Assembly (NCBI GenBank): GCA_945971355.1
Contig: CAMFPD010000045.1
Location: forward strand, 1-13,858
Direction: 5' to 3'
DNA: 13,858 nt
Origin: an uncultured Lachnobacterium sp.
GTDB taxonomy: Bacteria > Bacillota > Clostridia > Lachnospirales > Lachnospiraceae
Shown here: piece after piece, positions 1-8,200 of the stretch
Numbering within the stretch: position 1 is the stretch's first letter
How the letters are laid out: each line of letters starts with the position of its first letter
The notes under the pieces: model-generated
Databases searched by the model: none
Seen by the model: only the letters and a program-made list of their open reading frames with translations
Told to the model about the DNA's origin: nothing
Program-made: the position numbers and the translations under genes

Positions 1-34
1 TGTATTTTCAAAACAGTTTTGCCTTGGAAGAGCT

Positions 35-226
35 TTGCTAATCATTCTGTGTCTAGTGCATGAGAAAACCAAATTCCATACGGCAAGAACTATAAAGGAG
101 GTGTTTTACTGGCCAAACGGATTTTGCATAGACACGGTTATTGTTATCGCTTTTTTCGCGGTTGTAACTTATTGCATTTATTGCGATTGTATTTTTATGG
201 AGGACATAAAAGATGGAGAAGATTAA
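35..226 (+). CDS. small hydrophobic peptide ORF, start uncertain
   Basis: This open frame encodes a short protein with one strongly hydrophobic segment (VIVIAFFAVVTYCIY, encoded at about 145-190) and an acidic tail. It overlaps the next gene by 14 bases, which fits translational coupling. The start is unclear. TTG at 35 follows a GGAAGAG sequence. However, a stronger AAAGGAGG lies at 94-101, and no ATG, GTG or TTG in this frame is well spaced from it; the GTG at 101 overlaps it. A TGTCTA element at 50-55, resembling the island's shared promoter motif, would favour a start near 100. The frame is open back to the left edge, so it could also be the tail of a longer gene. I do not recognise a family. 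Confidence 0.3.
   Translation: MLIILCLVHEKTKFHTARTIKEVFYWPNGFCIDTVIVIAFFAVVTYCIYCDCIFMEDIKDGED
45..71 (+). promoter_or_regulatory. degenerate copy of the shared promoter motif
   Basis: TGTCTAGTGC at 50-59 resembles the right half of the element found at 1175, 11165, 11838 and 12979. The left GACA half is not conserved (ATCA at 41-44), and no TANNNT box lies at the expected spacing. It stands 40-50 bases upstream of an AAAGGAGG ribosome binding site, the same layout as at the other copies. Confidence 0.25.
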
Positions 227-575
227 AGCTGAAGAAACTGTTGAGGAAATTAAGGAGGTTGTCAATATGACTGTTGATGAATTAAAAAACAAGGTCGCAG
301 AAATTGTGGAAGAAAAGTCGCAAGACGAAGATGTGAATAATGACGTGGTTGAAGCTGATTTACATGAAGCTGATGAGTCTTCAGATTCAACTGCTGATGA
401 GGGAGAGGCTGGCCAAGCTCAAGAAGATATGAAACATAAGTCTAATAGGAGAATACCTAAAGCTGCAAAATATGTGGTGGCTGCTGGGGTTGGTGTAACT
501 ATTATAACAGCTGGAGTATTACTTCGAAGAAATACGGTGAAGACAGCTTTACATGTAGCTAGAGCATTTATATAG
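213..575 (+). CDS. acidic protein with a C-terminal membrane segment
   Basis: A 120-residue orphan. Residues 1-75 are highly charged and acidic, rich in Glu and Asp, and probably helical or disordered. A basic patch (KHKSNRR) follows, then a single hydrophobic helix at about residues 87-105 (YVVAAGVGVTIITAGVLL), and a short basic tail. This is the layout of a tail-region membrane anchor with an acidic cytoplasmic domain. There is no cleavable signal peptide. The ATG at 213 has GGAGG about 10 bases upstream (199-203). An internal ATG at 267 has its own AAGGAGG and could give a shorter product. It is followed closely by another small membrane protein at 585 and a terminator at 732, so it forms a short transcription unit. 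Function unknown. Confidence 0.7.
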   Translation: MEKIKAEETVEEIKEVVNMTVDELKNKVAEIVEEKSQDEDVNNDVVEADLHEADESSDSTADEGEAGQAQEDMKHKSNRRIPKAAKYVVAAGVGVTIITAGVLLRRNTVKTALHVARAFI

Positions 576-584
576 GAGATTACT

Positions 585-725
585 ATGGTAAGATTTACGC
601 AAAGAGTAATTTTTGTAGTTGCCACTGAAGTGGTTGGGTTTGTTATATCAGAAGCAATTATTCAAAAAATAGAAAAGAGAAAGCATCCTGTTATAGTTGA
701 TTCTGTAACATATAAGGTTCTTTAA
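585..725 (+). CDS. 46-residue hydrophobic protein
   Basis: A short gene with a good ribosome binding site (ATAGGAGAT just upstream of ATG 585), 9 bases after the previous stop. The predicted protein is 46 residues long: a basic start (MVRFTQR), a hydrophobic stretch at residues 8-25 (VIFVVATEVVGFVISEAI), and a basic then mixed tail. It probably sits in or on the membrane. It is the last gene before the strong terminator at 732-766. Family not recognised; the call rests on the start signal, position and composition. Confidence 0.55.
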   Translation: MVRFTQRVIFVVATEVVGFVISEAIIQKIEKRKHPVIVDSVTYKVL

Positions 726-731
726 TTTGTA

Positions 732-766
732 GAGTCCCATGTCATTTTGCGTGGGACTCATTTTTT
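732..766 (+). terminator. strong intrinsic terminator
   Basis: A ten-base-pair stem (GAGTCCCATG at 732-741 with CGTGGGACTC at 750-759, one G-U pair), an 8-base loop and a T tract at 761-766. It ends the small membrane-protein cluster just after the stop at 725. Confidence 0.93.
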
Positions 767-815
767 GAATATTTTTGAAATTTTCTTTAACTAGTACCAA
801 TTATCTAAAAATAAA

Positions 816-844
816 TTGATATTATTCCGTGGAGGGTATATAAT
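816..844 (+). promoter_or_regulatory. sigma-A type promoter
   Basis: TTGATA at 816-821 and TATAAT at 839-844 are separated by exactly 17 bases. It lies just downstream of the terminator at 732-766 and upstream of the DNA-binding protein at 979. Transcription would start near 851, giving a leader of about 128 bases. Confidence 0.75.
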
Positions 845-880
845 ATTTTCAACAAAATATGCCAAAACAATGGAAACGTT

Positions 881-1000
881 GTGACGGAAAACTACAGGGC
901 CTTAAATGGTAGCCAGTTGCACTTTATGGACGACATCATAGGCGACTATGGTGTTTTTGCGTTTATGAGGGAATTAACATGGAAAACTACATTACATTAA
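881..1000 (+). pseudogene. possible coding remnant in the leader
   Basis: The frame ending at the TAA at 998-1000 is open from about 815. It reads protein-like from the GTG at 881 onward (TENYRALNGSQLHFMDDIIG, then a Tyr/Phe-rich stretch and MREL). No ribosome binding site precedes the GTG, and the frame overlaps the start of the 979 gene by 22 bases. It could be the scar of a lost upstream gene or a chance open frame within the leader. Function not recognised. Confidence 0.2.
934..958 (+). terminator. possible attenuator hairpin in the leader
   Basis: CATCATA (934-940) pairs with TATGGTG (947-953) around the loop GGCGAC and is followed directly by TTTTT (954-958). The stem has A-T and G-U pairs and would be weak. 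Its place in the leader, 20 bases before the start codon of the 979 gene, makes an attenuator possible. It could also be fortuitous. Confidence 0.3.
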
Positions 1001-1176
1001 AAGAAGCGGCAGCAAAATGGGGAATCTCAGAAAGACGAATAAGAATTTTATGTACTGATAATAGAATCGAGGGAGCATCTAAGATGGGACCAATGTGGGT
1101 AATTCCAGCTGATGCAGTTAAACCTGATGATAAAAGGATAAAGTCTGGAAAATATATAAAAGATAAGACTGAATGA
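979..1176 (+). CDS. excisionase-like helix-turn-helix DNA-binding protein
   Basis: A 65-residue protein with a compact MerR/excisionase-type winged helix. The helix-turn-helix is at about residues 5-26 (ITLKEAAAKWGISERRIRIL), followed by the wing and the typical WVIPADAVKP stretch (about residues 40-49) and a basic tail. Small proteins of this type are common in Clostridia, alone or with larger partners, and act as local DNA-binding regulators or recombination directionality factors. ATG 979 has GAGGG about 10 bases upstream. The gene has its own sigma-A promoter at 816-844. Its stop codon overlaps the GACA half of the shared promoter motif at 1175, so it is set apart from the WYL operon. No integrase lies nearby, so a regulatory role is more likely than excision here. 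Confidence 0.85.
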   Translation: MENYITLKEAAAKWGISERRIRILCTDNRIEGASKMGPMWVIPADAVKPDDKRIKSGKYIKDKTE

Positions 1177-1205
1177 CAGAAACTGTCTATGCAAAGAACT
1201 ATATT
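1175..1205 (+). promoter_or_regulatory. shared promoter motif, copy 1 (toxin operon)
   Basis: GACA (1175-1178), five bases, TGTC (1184-1187), TATGC, and then TATATT at 1200-1205 as the -10 box, exactly 12 bases after TGTC. The inverted repeat covers the normal -35 position and there is no standard -35 hexamer. It lies 52 bases before the WYL regulator start and is the only evident promoter for the 1240-9472 operon. Confidence 0.65.
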
Positions 1206-1239
1206 GTATTTATACAGCAAAGAAGGTGGAATATAGATA

Positions 1240-2205
1240 ATGGAATCGACTGATAAGATTGAGAGAGTCTTAGGCTTATATACAAAATTGATTAATGGTG
1301 CAGTTGTTAATAAAGCTGAAGAAGCTAACAATTACAAGGTTAATGAGAGAAGTATCCAGAGAGACATAGATGACATCAGGAATTATATGGATTTGCAAGG
1401 AGCGTCTGATGGCATTATTAATTCTGTTGTATATGACAGACAGGCTAAGGGATATAGATTAGAACAAATATATAAGCTTAAGTTCACAAATCCGGAGATA
1501 CTAGCAATTTGCAAGATACTTCTTGATTCAAGGGCTTTCACTAAAGCTGAGATGGAAGGTATGTTGGCAAAACTAATTGATAGCTGCGTTCCGAAAGAAA
1601 ATCAGAGGTTAGTCCAGGAGCTCATTAAAAATGAGGAATTTCACTATATTGAGCCTCGCCATAAGACAGAGTTTATTGATACTATGTGGGATATTGGTCA
1701 GGCAATCAATGAGCATAAGTTTATTGAAATCAAGTATCAAGGAATTCAGGGCTCTGAAGTAAAAACTAGAAAACTTAAGCCTATGGCAATTATGTTTTCA
1801 GAGATGTATTTTTACTTGGCTGCAGAACAAACTGATGAAAATGTAAAAGCTAATTTTAGCGTGGTAAATGATGCTAATCCAACCATCTACAGAATTGATC
1901 GCATTCAAGGGTGCACGATTTTGAATGAAAAATTCCATGTGGAATATTCAGATCGCTTTGAAGAAGGTGAGTACCGTAAGAGAATACAGTTTATGTTTGG
2001 GGGCAAGCTTAGAAGAGTTAAGTTTAAGTATTCGGGTTATTCTGTTGAAGCTGTATTGGACAAACTTCCTACAGCAAGGATCTTAGACGAGGAGCCACAT
2101 AAAGATGGAAAGAGAACCATATATACAATTTCGGCAGAGGTGTTTGGTGATGGAGTTGATATGTGGCTAAGAAGTCAGGGAAACATAGTTGAAGTTCAAG
2201 AATAG
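1240..2205 (+). CDS. WYL-domain transcriptional regulator
   Basis: A 321-residue regulator with the standard three-part WYL layout. The N-terminal winged helix-turn-helix is at about residues 5-55 (RSIQRDIDDIRNYM is typical of the recognition region). The WYL domain is at about 150-230; its signature at residues 188-193 reads EMYFYL, so the WYL triad itself is FYL. The WCX-like C-terminal domain is at about 240-321. WYL regulators often control phage-defence and toxin loci and are thought to sense nucleic-acid or nucleotide ligands. ATG 1240 has a GGTGG-type ribosome binding site. It is the first gene of the seven-gene operon, which suggests autoregulation and control of the downstream toxin genes. 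It could bind the GACA-N5-TGTC repeat just upstream, but that is inference. Confidence 0.9.
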   Translation: MESTDKIERVLGLYTKLINGAVVNKAEEANNYKVNERSIQRDIDDIRNYMDLQGASDGIINSVVYDRQAKGYRLEQIYKLKFTNPEILAICKILLDSRAFTKAEMEGMLAKLIDSCVPKENQRLVQELIKNEEFHYIEPRHKTEFIDTMWDIGQAINEHKFIEIKYQGIQGSEVKTRKLKPMAIMFSEMYFYLAAEQTDENVKANFSVVNDANPTIYRIDRIQGCTILNEKFHVEYSDRFEEGEYRKRIQFMFGGKLRRVKFKYSGYSVEAVLDKLPTARILDEEPHKDGKRTIYTISAEVFGDGVDMWLRSQGNIVEVQE

Positions 2206-2219
2206 AAGGTAAAAATGTA

Positions 2220-2546
2220 ATGGGAACAATATTAAATTCATGCAAAGAAGCACGCAGGGAAAGTAGAAATGCTGATAGTTGTATAAAGACTGCAACTGCG
2301 ATAACAATGATAAAAGAAGATGGGGAGCATGTTATTGGCTTTCACGCAAATGAAGTTTATAAAGCATTGGTAGCAAGTGACCGATCTATTGCTAAGAATG
2401 AAACAGTGATAGGCGAGTTAGAAAAAGATTCGTCTGTAAAAGAATTTTATGTGGAAGACATAAAGAAGAAAAAGAGATTCAAGGCTGATTGGAGCAATAA
2501 AAATTTGAATTCTAAATTGAGTTTTGGAGGGGAAAATGAAAACTAA
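2220..2546 (+). CDS. hypothetical protein of the dynamin/HerA operon
   Basis: A 108-residue protein that I do not recognise. It has no signal peptide or membrane segment. The central part (about residues 25-75) reads as a compact alpha/beta domain (HVIGFHANEVYKALVASDRS). The C-terminal third is Lys-rich and probably flexible. The AGAAGG at 2204-2209 precedes ATG 2220 with spacing of 10. It starts 14 bases after the WYL gene and its end overlaps the GTPase gene by 11 bases, so it is translationally coupled to it. By position it could be an adaptor or regulator of the GTPase. Confidence 0.75.
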   Translation: MGTILNSCKEARRESRNADSCIKTATAITMIKEDGEHVIGFHANEVYKALVASDRSIAKNETVIGELEKDSSVKEFYVEDIKKKKRFKADWSNKNLNSKLSFGGENEN

Positions 2547-4584
2547 TTTTAAAGAAATAAAAGAAGATGTATTGAGCTTCTATGATGAAATGCTTGAGGC
2601 AGTAGAGAGGTGTGGGTTGTCTGAAGAAGATACTACTCTTAAAGGACTTGCAACCCAAGCTGAGAAGATAAAAGAGGATAGATTTTGTTTGCTGATTGCT
2701 GGAGAGGCAAAGAGTGGAAAGTCAACGTTTATCAATGCCTATTTAGGAACAGAGATTCTTCCTATGGATGTAAGACAGTGCACAAGTGCTGTTGTGGAGA
2801 TCGCATATGGAAAGGAGTTTTGCCTTAAAGCTACATATTCGGATGATCGAGTTGTCACAGTTACAGGAGAGGATGCAATCAACGAATTCCTTAAGAAAAA
2901 TGCGGCATTAGATGATGAATATAGAGATATACCAGTTCCGACAATTAATAATGAACTTATTGTTAAACATAAAGGAAAGCCGATTCTTGAAACCGAAATT
3001 AAAGATTTACTTGAAGGAGTAAAACGCGAGAACATTCATAGATTGCCTGAAGATCAGTATAACCAGAAGATTCGAGATTATATTACGGAACGACAGGTGA
3101 ATTGGCAAGATGTTGTAGTAAAAATTGATATTTTCTATCCATTTGAAGATAAGAGTATGAAAGGGGTAAGAATCATTGACTCTCCTGGAGTGAATGCAGC
3201 AGGTAAGGTCGGAGATACCACCGCTAAGTACATTGAATCAGCAGATGCGATTATGTTTCTCAGACCAATTACTGGTGTTGCTATTGAGGCAAATAGTTTT
3301 AAGGAATTCTTGGAATCAAAGAGTGTTGATAGAAATAAAAATGCAATGTTTTTAGTTCTCACGAGAACTGCTTCCGAATCGCCTGATACAATTGCACGTG
3401 CGTATGAAGAATTTGTCAATATGTTTGGAACAATGAAGACCGATTCACGTCATGGAATTGTTAAGGAACAGATAATCCCAGTTGATAGCAAGGCTGAGCT
3501 GTATTTCAACAAGTTTAGAGAAATGCCTACTCCAGATATTCGCGATTACATCAAACAATTAAGAGCAGAGCAGAAAGCAGAGGCATTTTTGTCTTTGGCA
3601 TGGGCTGATGCATGCGGCGATAAAGAACAGTTGCAGGAAGAATTAAAGAGGATTTCCAATTTTGATGTTATTGATCAGGCATTAAATAAGTTTGGAAGAA
3701 AAGCTCAATACATCGCTTTGAGCGAATTCCTTGGACGAATCCTAAAGATGTATGGGAAAATGGCTGTCAGCTTGAGAGACAAGATTGACAATTACTCATT
3801 AAAAGCAGAGGATCCTGCAAAACTTGCAGTTAAGATAGCAGAAACTCAAGCAGAACTGACAGATATCGAGAATCGCTTGAATGAAAAGGTTGATAAAATA
3901 ACTCTCAAATACGCCGGTTCAGGAAATAAAGGATTAATTCAGCAAGAAGCTGAAAAGGTAATGGCAGAGTTCAGGGAAGAAATAAAAAAACTGGACGCAG
4001 ATAGTAGCGGGAGTATTGATGCACTTGAAAAAGCCTCTTTTCGAAAGGTTGATCGCTTTGTTGAATTTCAGGATAGACTCCAACAAAACGTCGTAGCTGA
4101 GTGCAATGAAGCATTAAAGGTTGCACTCAGTGATAAATCGACTATTGAATTTACAACACTTGAACCAGACTTTACTACTGAGGTTGTTGAAGACATAAAG
4201 ACAAATGTTAAGAAGGATTCAAACGAGAGAGTTCCATTTGAAACGGGAGTAACATTTAAGAAGACGGAGTATGTATCTCAATTTTCACAGAAGAAGTATT
4301 ACAAGCTTTTTAGTGACAGTATTACGGAAAGACTTGAAGGAATAAAAAATCAAGCAGTGCGTGAATTAAGATCATTTGTCTCACATACAGTGACGGCATA
4401 TACCAAGGAACTTGCTAGAAATGCTGATCTAAAGAGAGAGGAATTGTCAAAAATTAAAAACGATAAGAAAACAGCCGATGAATTGCAGGAATTAATTGAG
4501 AGCTTAAAAGCGGACTTGAGCCTTATTGAGCCTGCACAGAAAAGAGTGGAAGAATTAAAAGGAGGCATAGACGGAATTGTATAA
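2536..4584 (+). CDS. dynamin-like GTPase
   Basis: A 682-residue large GTPase of the bacterial dynamin-like class. The P loop GEAKSGKST is at residues 56-64, the switch I threonine is T83 (QCTSAVVEI), and the G3 motif DSPG is at residues 215-218. The usual G4 (T/N)KxD is replaced by LTRT (residues 275-278), so base recognition is altered or weaker. Beyond about residue 400 the protein is long helical and coiled-coil rich, as in dynamin stalks. It has no membrane helix of its own; the next gene supplies one. ATG 2536 is preceded by GGAGGGG. A TTG at 2524 is in frame but lies in front of that site. Relatives remodel membranes through GTP hydrolysis, and some protect against phage or membrane damage. 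Here it probably acts at the membrane with its downstream neighbours. Confidence 0.88.
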   Translation: MKTNFKEIKEDVLSFYDEMLEAVERCGLSEEDTTLKGLATQAEKIKEDRFCLLIAGEAKSGKSTFINAYLGTEILPMDVRQCTSAVVEIAYGKEFCLKATYSDDRVVTVTGEDAINEFLKKNAALDDEYRDIPVPTINNELIVKHKGKPILETEIKDLLEGVKRENIHRLPEDQYNQKIRDYITERQVNWQDVVVKIDIFYPFEDKSMKGVRIIDSPGVNAAGKVGDTTAKYIESADAIMFLRPITGVAIEANSFKEFLESKSVDRNKNAMFLVLTRTASESPDTIARAYEEFVNMFGTMKTDSRHGIVKEQIIPVDSKAELYFNKFREMPTPDIRDYIKQLRAEQKAEAFLSLAWADACGDKEQLQEELKRISNFDVIDQALNKFGRKAQYIALSEFLGRILKMYGKMAVSLRDKIDNYSLKAEDPAKLAVKIAETQAELTDIENRLNEKVDKITLKYAGSGNKGLIQQEAEKVMAEFREEIKKLDADSSGSIDALEKASFRKVDRFVEFQDRLQQNVVAECNEALKVALSDKSTIEFTTLEPDFTTEVVEDIKTNVKKDSNERVPFETGVTFKKTEYVSQFSQKKYYKLFSDSITERLEGIKNQAVRELRSFVSHTVTAYTKELARNADLKREELSKIKNDKKTADELQELIESLKADLSLIEPAQKRVEELKGGIDGIV

Positions 4585-5194
4585 TAAAGAATTAGAAAAA
4601 CAATTACATCAATTATTCGAGGAATTATCCGAAAAAGCTGCTCAAATTGCTTCTGAAGCAAGAACTAATACGGAAGCTACTGACCGTATTATGAGACTTG
4701 TATCTAGTTCTATTTCTGCTGAAGCAGAAGGTTATATGGTAGATATGTATGCATGTTTGGTTGAGAAGATTAAGAGTGAAGAGTATTTCAAAAATCCAGA
4801 AAACTTAAATGCTTTTTATAGACTTAATCTTAGAGAAGAACTAAATGAAAAATATCAGTTCAACATTGAGAATATAGATGCGTACAAAAATGGCATTGAA
4901 TACAAAGAAATAAATCAATTGTACGTTGCCGCAGGTACAGCGGCTGGTACATTGGCTCTTGGTGGTATTTTAAAATTTGCTCTTTCAAGTGTAATAGGAA
5001 TCCCATTCCCGGTTATTATTGCAGGTGCGCTTGTAGCTGCATGTGCAGCATATTTTGCTATTCCGACAAAGAATCGTAAGGACTATAAAAAAGCTGTTGA
5101 AAAGTTTATGAAAGATCTTGAAAATGATATTCTTGATTGGTTTGTAGATGTAGAAATGTATTTCGAACAGCAGGTAAGAACGCTTTACAGATAA
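4577..5194 (+). CDS. membrane partner of the dynamin-like GTPase
   Basis: A 205-residue protein with a helical, charged N-terminal domain (about 1-110), a hydrophobic hairpin at about 116-163 (rich in Gly and Ala, two helices split around GIPFP), and a helical amphipathic C-terminus. It starts at TTG 4577, overlapping the GTPase by 8 bases, with AAGGAGG at 4559-4565. No ATG in the first 30 codons is as well placed. A helix-hairpin-helix membrane module following a soluble GTPase resembles the paddle or anchor part of dynamin-like proteins that are split over two genes. It probably anchors or oligomerises with the GTPase. Family not recognised by name. Confidence 0.8.
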   Translation: MYNKELEKQLHQLFEELSEKAAQIASEARTNTEATDRIMRLVSSSISAEAEGYMVDMYACLVEKIKSEEYFKNPENLNAFYRLNLREELNEKYQFNIENIDAYKNGIEYKEINQLYVAAGTAAGTLALGGILKFALSSVIGIPFPVIIAGALVAACAAYFAIPTKNRKDYKKAVEKFMKDLENDILDWFVDVEMYFEQQVRTLYR

Positions 5195-5206
5195 GGAAGT
5201 GAATTT

Positions 5207-8200
5207 ATGTCAAATGAGAATGATGAGATGCTTGTGCCTGTAAAGAGCCCAGCCGAGCTAAAACGAGAATTTGAACAGGATAATATTATAGTGGCAGAAC
5301 AAACAAGCCGTTTTGTTGAGACAATGCAGCCAGCATATATGCTTACGGAACAAGAGGTTAGAAGCTTGGTTTATGATAATTCTGCTGAGCTGTTAGATGC
5401 TGTAACTTTTTTCAAAATCAAAAGTTGTTCAACAGATAATGCTGAGGAAATTAACGATTATCTTTGCAATAAAATGAATAAATTTTATACAGCGATTCAT
5501 TCATTGAATAAGACGGTAATATATGGTGTAATTGCCTATGGTGGAGATACAAGCCTAGTAGTTGGAGTTTATGCTGACAAAGATGAAACAGAGGCAATTA
5601 AGAAAATCATGCAGGGTCTTTTAGATGGCGTTGAACTTGAGGATTTTAAACCGGGCTATGCTTCAAGAAAAACAGGCTCTAAAAATGTTGGCTTTATTTC
5701 AGGAGTGCCATCAATCAAAATTGCGGAGGAAAAACAATCTTTTGATATTGGCCCGGTTATGAAGAGTTTAAATGGACAAAACTATACACTTTTGTTTATT
5801 TCAAGACCTGTTTCTTCAGAATTGGTTTCTACTAATTATGGTGAACTGATTCAAATTAGAGATGAATGTTTTTCTGTAAGTAAAAGAAATGTATCTAGAC
5901 AGCACGGAATAAGCCATTCTACAGGGAACACAGAGGGTACCTCAGAGACACATTCTCATAGCACAAGTAAAACAAAGGGTGGAAGTTTTGGAATTAGCTT
6001 CATCCTGAGTTTTAATAAGAACTGGAGCAAGTCTACTTCCGATAGTTATTCATCTTCAAAAAACTTTAGTAAGACTATTACCGATGCTGTGAATGATACA
6101 TCGGGCGAGTCTCATGATATACAGAATGGATTTGCCTTGGAGATGATGGAGTACGCAGATAAAGCTATTGAAAGATTGCGACAGGGAAAAAGTAATGGTA
6201 TGTGGGAAACAGTCATTACATATTCTGCAGAGAGTAATATTGCGAAGCAAATCTTGGAGGCCTGCATAAATGGTGAATTGGCAAAACCTAATCCAGATTT
6301 GTTGCCAGCAGTATCAAGAAGTTTGGTTTTAGATGATGCAACGGCAATTAGCAATCCTATATTAATTCCTAAAATCTTAAAGGGAGAATCAACAGGATCG
6401 AAATTATGCACGCATGTTACTTCCGAAGAGTTGGGGTTTATTAGTACACCACCCTTTGGGGCAGTACCTAATTTTGAAGTTCGTATAGAGAAATCTTTTC
6501 CGTTAGTTGCTAGTTCGTCAGATGGTATAGTTGTAGGCAATTTGCATGACGGAGTTAATACATTAGATAATATGCCTTTTGCATTATCAAAGGCTGACCT
6601 TGCAAGACATACATTTGTGTGTGGTATTACTGGAAGTGGTAAAACAACGACAGTAAAGAGAATATTAACAAAAGCAGATACTCCATTTCTTGTAATAGAG
6701 TCTGCAAAAACAGAATACAGAAATATTAGAATGGAAAACGGTTCAAAACCTCAAGTTTATACATTGGGGAGACCAGAAATCAACTGTATTTCTATGAATC
6801 CCTTTTACATACAAAATGGCGTGAGCCCAATGACTCATATTGACCTCTTGAAGGATCTGTTTAATGCGTCTTTTTCGTTTTATGGACCGATGCCATATAT
6901 ATTGGAGAAGTGTCTTCATAATGTGTATAAGCAAAAAGGATGGAATCTTACGCTTGGATATCATCCATATTTAGCTAATACACGAAATGTTGAAGATTTT
7001 TTTGACTCAGAATATGTTGGTAAAAATTATGAGATTAGCTCACACAAATACTTATTCCCAACAATGCAAGATCTTAAGGATGAAATCGAAAGATACATTG
7101 AGGAAGAAATGAATTATGAGGGTGAGGTTGCCGGTAATATTAAAACTGCAATTAAAGCTCGTCTAGAAAATTTGTGTTCTGGGTCAAAGGGCTTTATGTT
7201 TAATACACATGAAGCAATAAATATGCAGGAATTGTTAAATTCGAATACCGTATTTGAATTAGAAGGTCTGGCAGATGATTCGGACAAAGCCTTTGCTGTA
7301 GGTTTAATGGTCATTTTTATCAACGAATATAGACAAACTCAAGGTAGAAGATCTAAAGACGAATCACCATTGGCTCATTTACTTGTTATTGAAGAAGCAC
7401 ATCGTTTGCTTAAAAATACAAATACAGAAAAAACTTCTGAAGATATGGGGAATCCGAAAGGTAAAGCTGTTGAGCATTTTACTAATATGATTGCTGAAAT
7501 GAGATCGTATGGACAAGGTGTTATTGTGGCTGAACAAATTCCGTCAAAATTGGCACCTGATGTAATTAAGAATTCTTCAAATAAAATAGTTCAAAGATTA
7601 GTTGCATTAGATGATCAAACGGCTATGGCAAATACAATTGGAATTGATGCAAAGGATGCAATGCAATTAGGATCATTAAAAATGGGCGAGGCACTATGTC
7701 ATAAAGAAGGTATGGTGATGCCTGTGACTGTCAAGATTATTCCTACAGAAGATGTTTTTGTTACAGATGGAATGCTATATGATGGAAATCTGGACGAGCG
7801 AATTCATAGAATTAATATGAGCATTCTAAACGAAGCGGTAGGTAATAAGTTGTCTGAGCTAACTATAAAGTTAGTTAATTCGCTGCTTATTCAAGATGTT
7901 TCTGCTGTTAAGGTAGCGATTGAAAAATATCGTAGTGAGATTAAAAAGGTTCATTTGATGAATGGAGTATCGCTAGTTACTAGTGGTCAGGAACGAAATC
8001 TTCAATCTGAACTTATGGTAAGGGATGTTGAGAAACTTTTGATGCGCGGTATCTATAGAGTAAAAGGACTTGTTACAAATGAGTTGGAGAATGAATTATA
8101 TTCGACAATAAATAATCCTACAGAAGAACATTTAAGAGAATTAAGAATATTACTTAAAAAAGCATATGATGATGATCCTGTATATAAAGGATGCTATTTT

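Noticed and set aside
1175..1187. LexA (SOS) box for the shared repeat
   Set aside because: Firmicute LexA sites are of the GAAC-N4-GTTC type; the half-sites and spacing here differ.
2524..2535. TTG start for the dynamin-like GTPase
   Set aside because: It lies before the GGAGGGG ribosome binding site that fits ATG 2536.
6112..6540. 142-codon reverse-strand frame inside the ATPase gene
   Set aside because: Lies wholly within a well-supported gene, lacks start signals, and is explained as a shadow frame; the same holds for the other reverse-strand frames.
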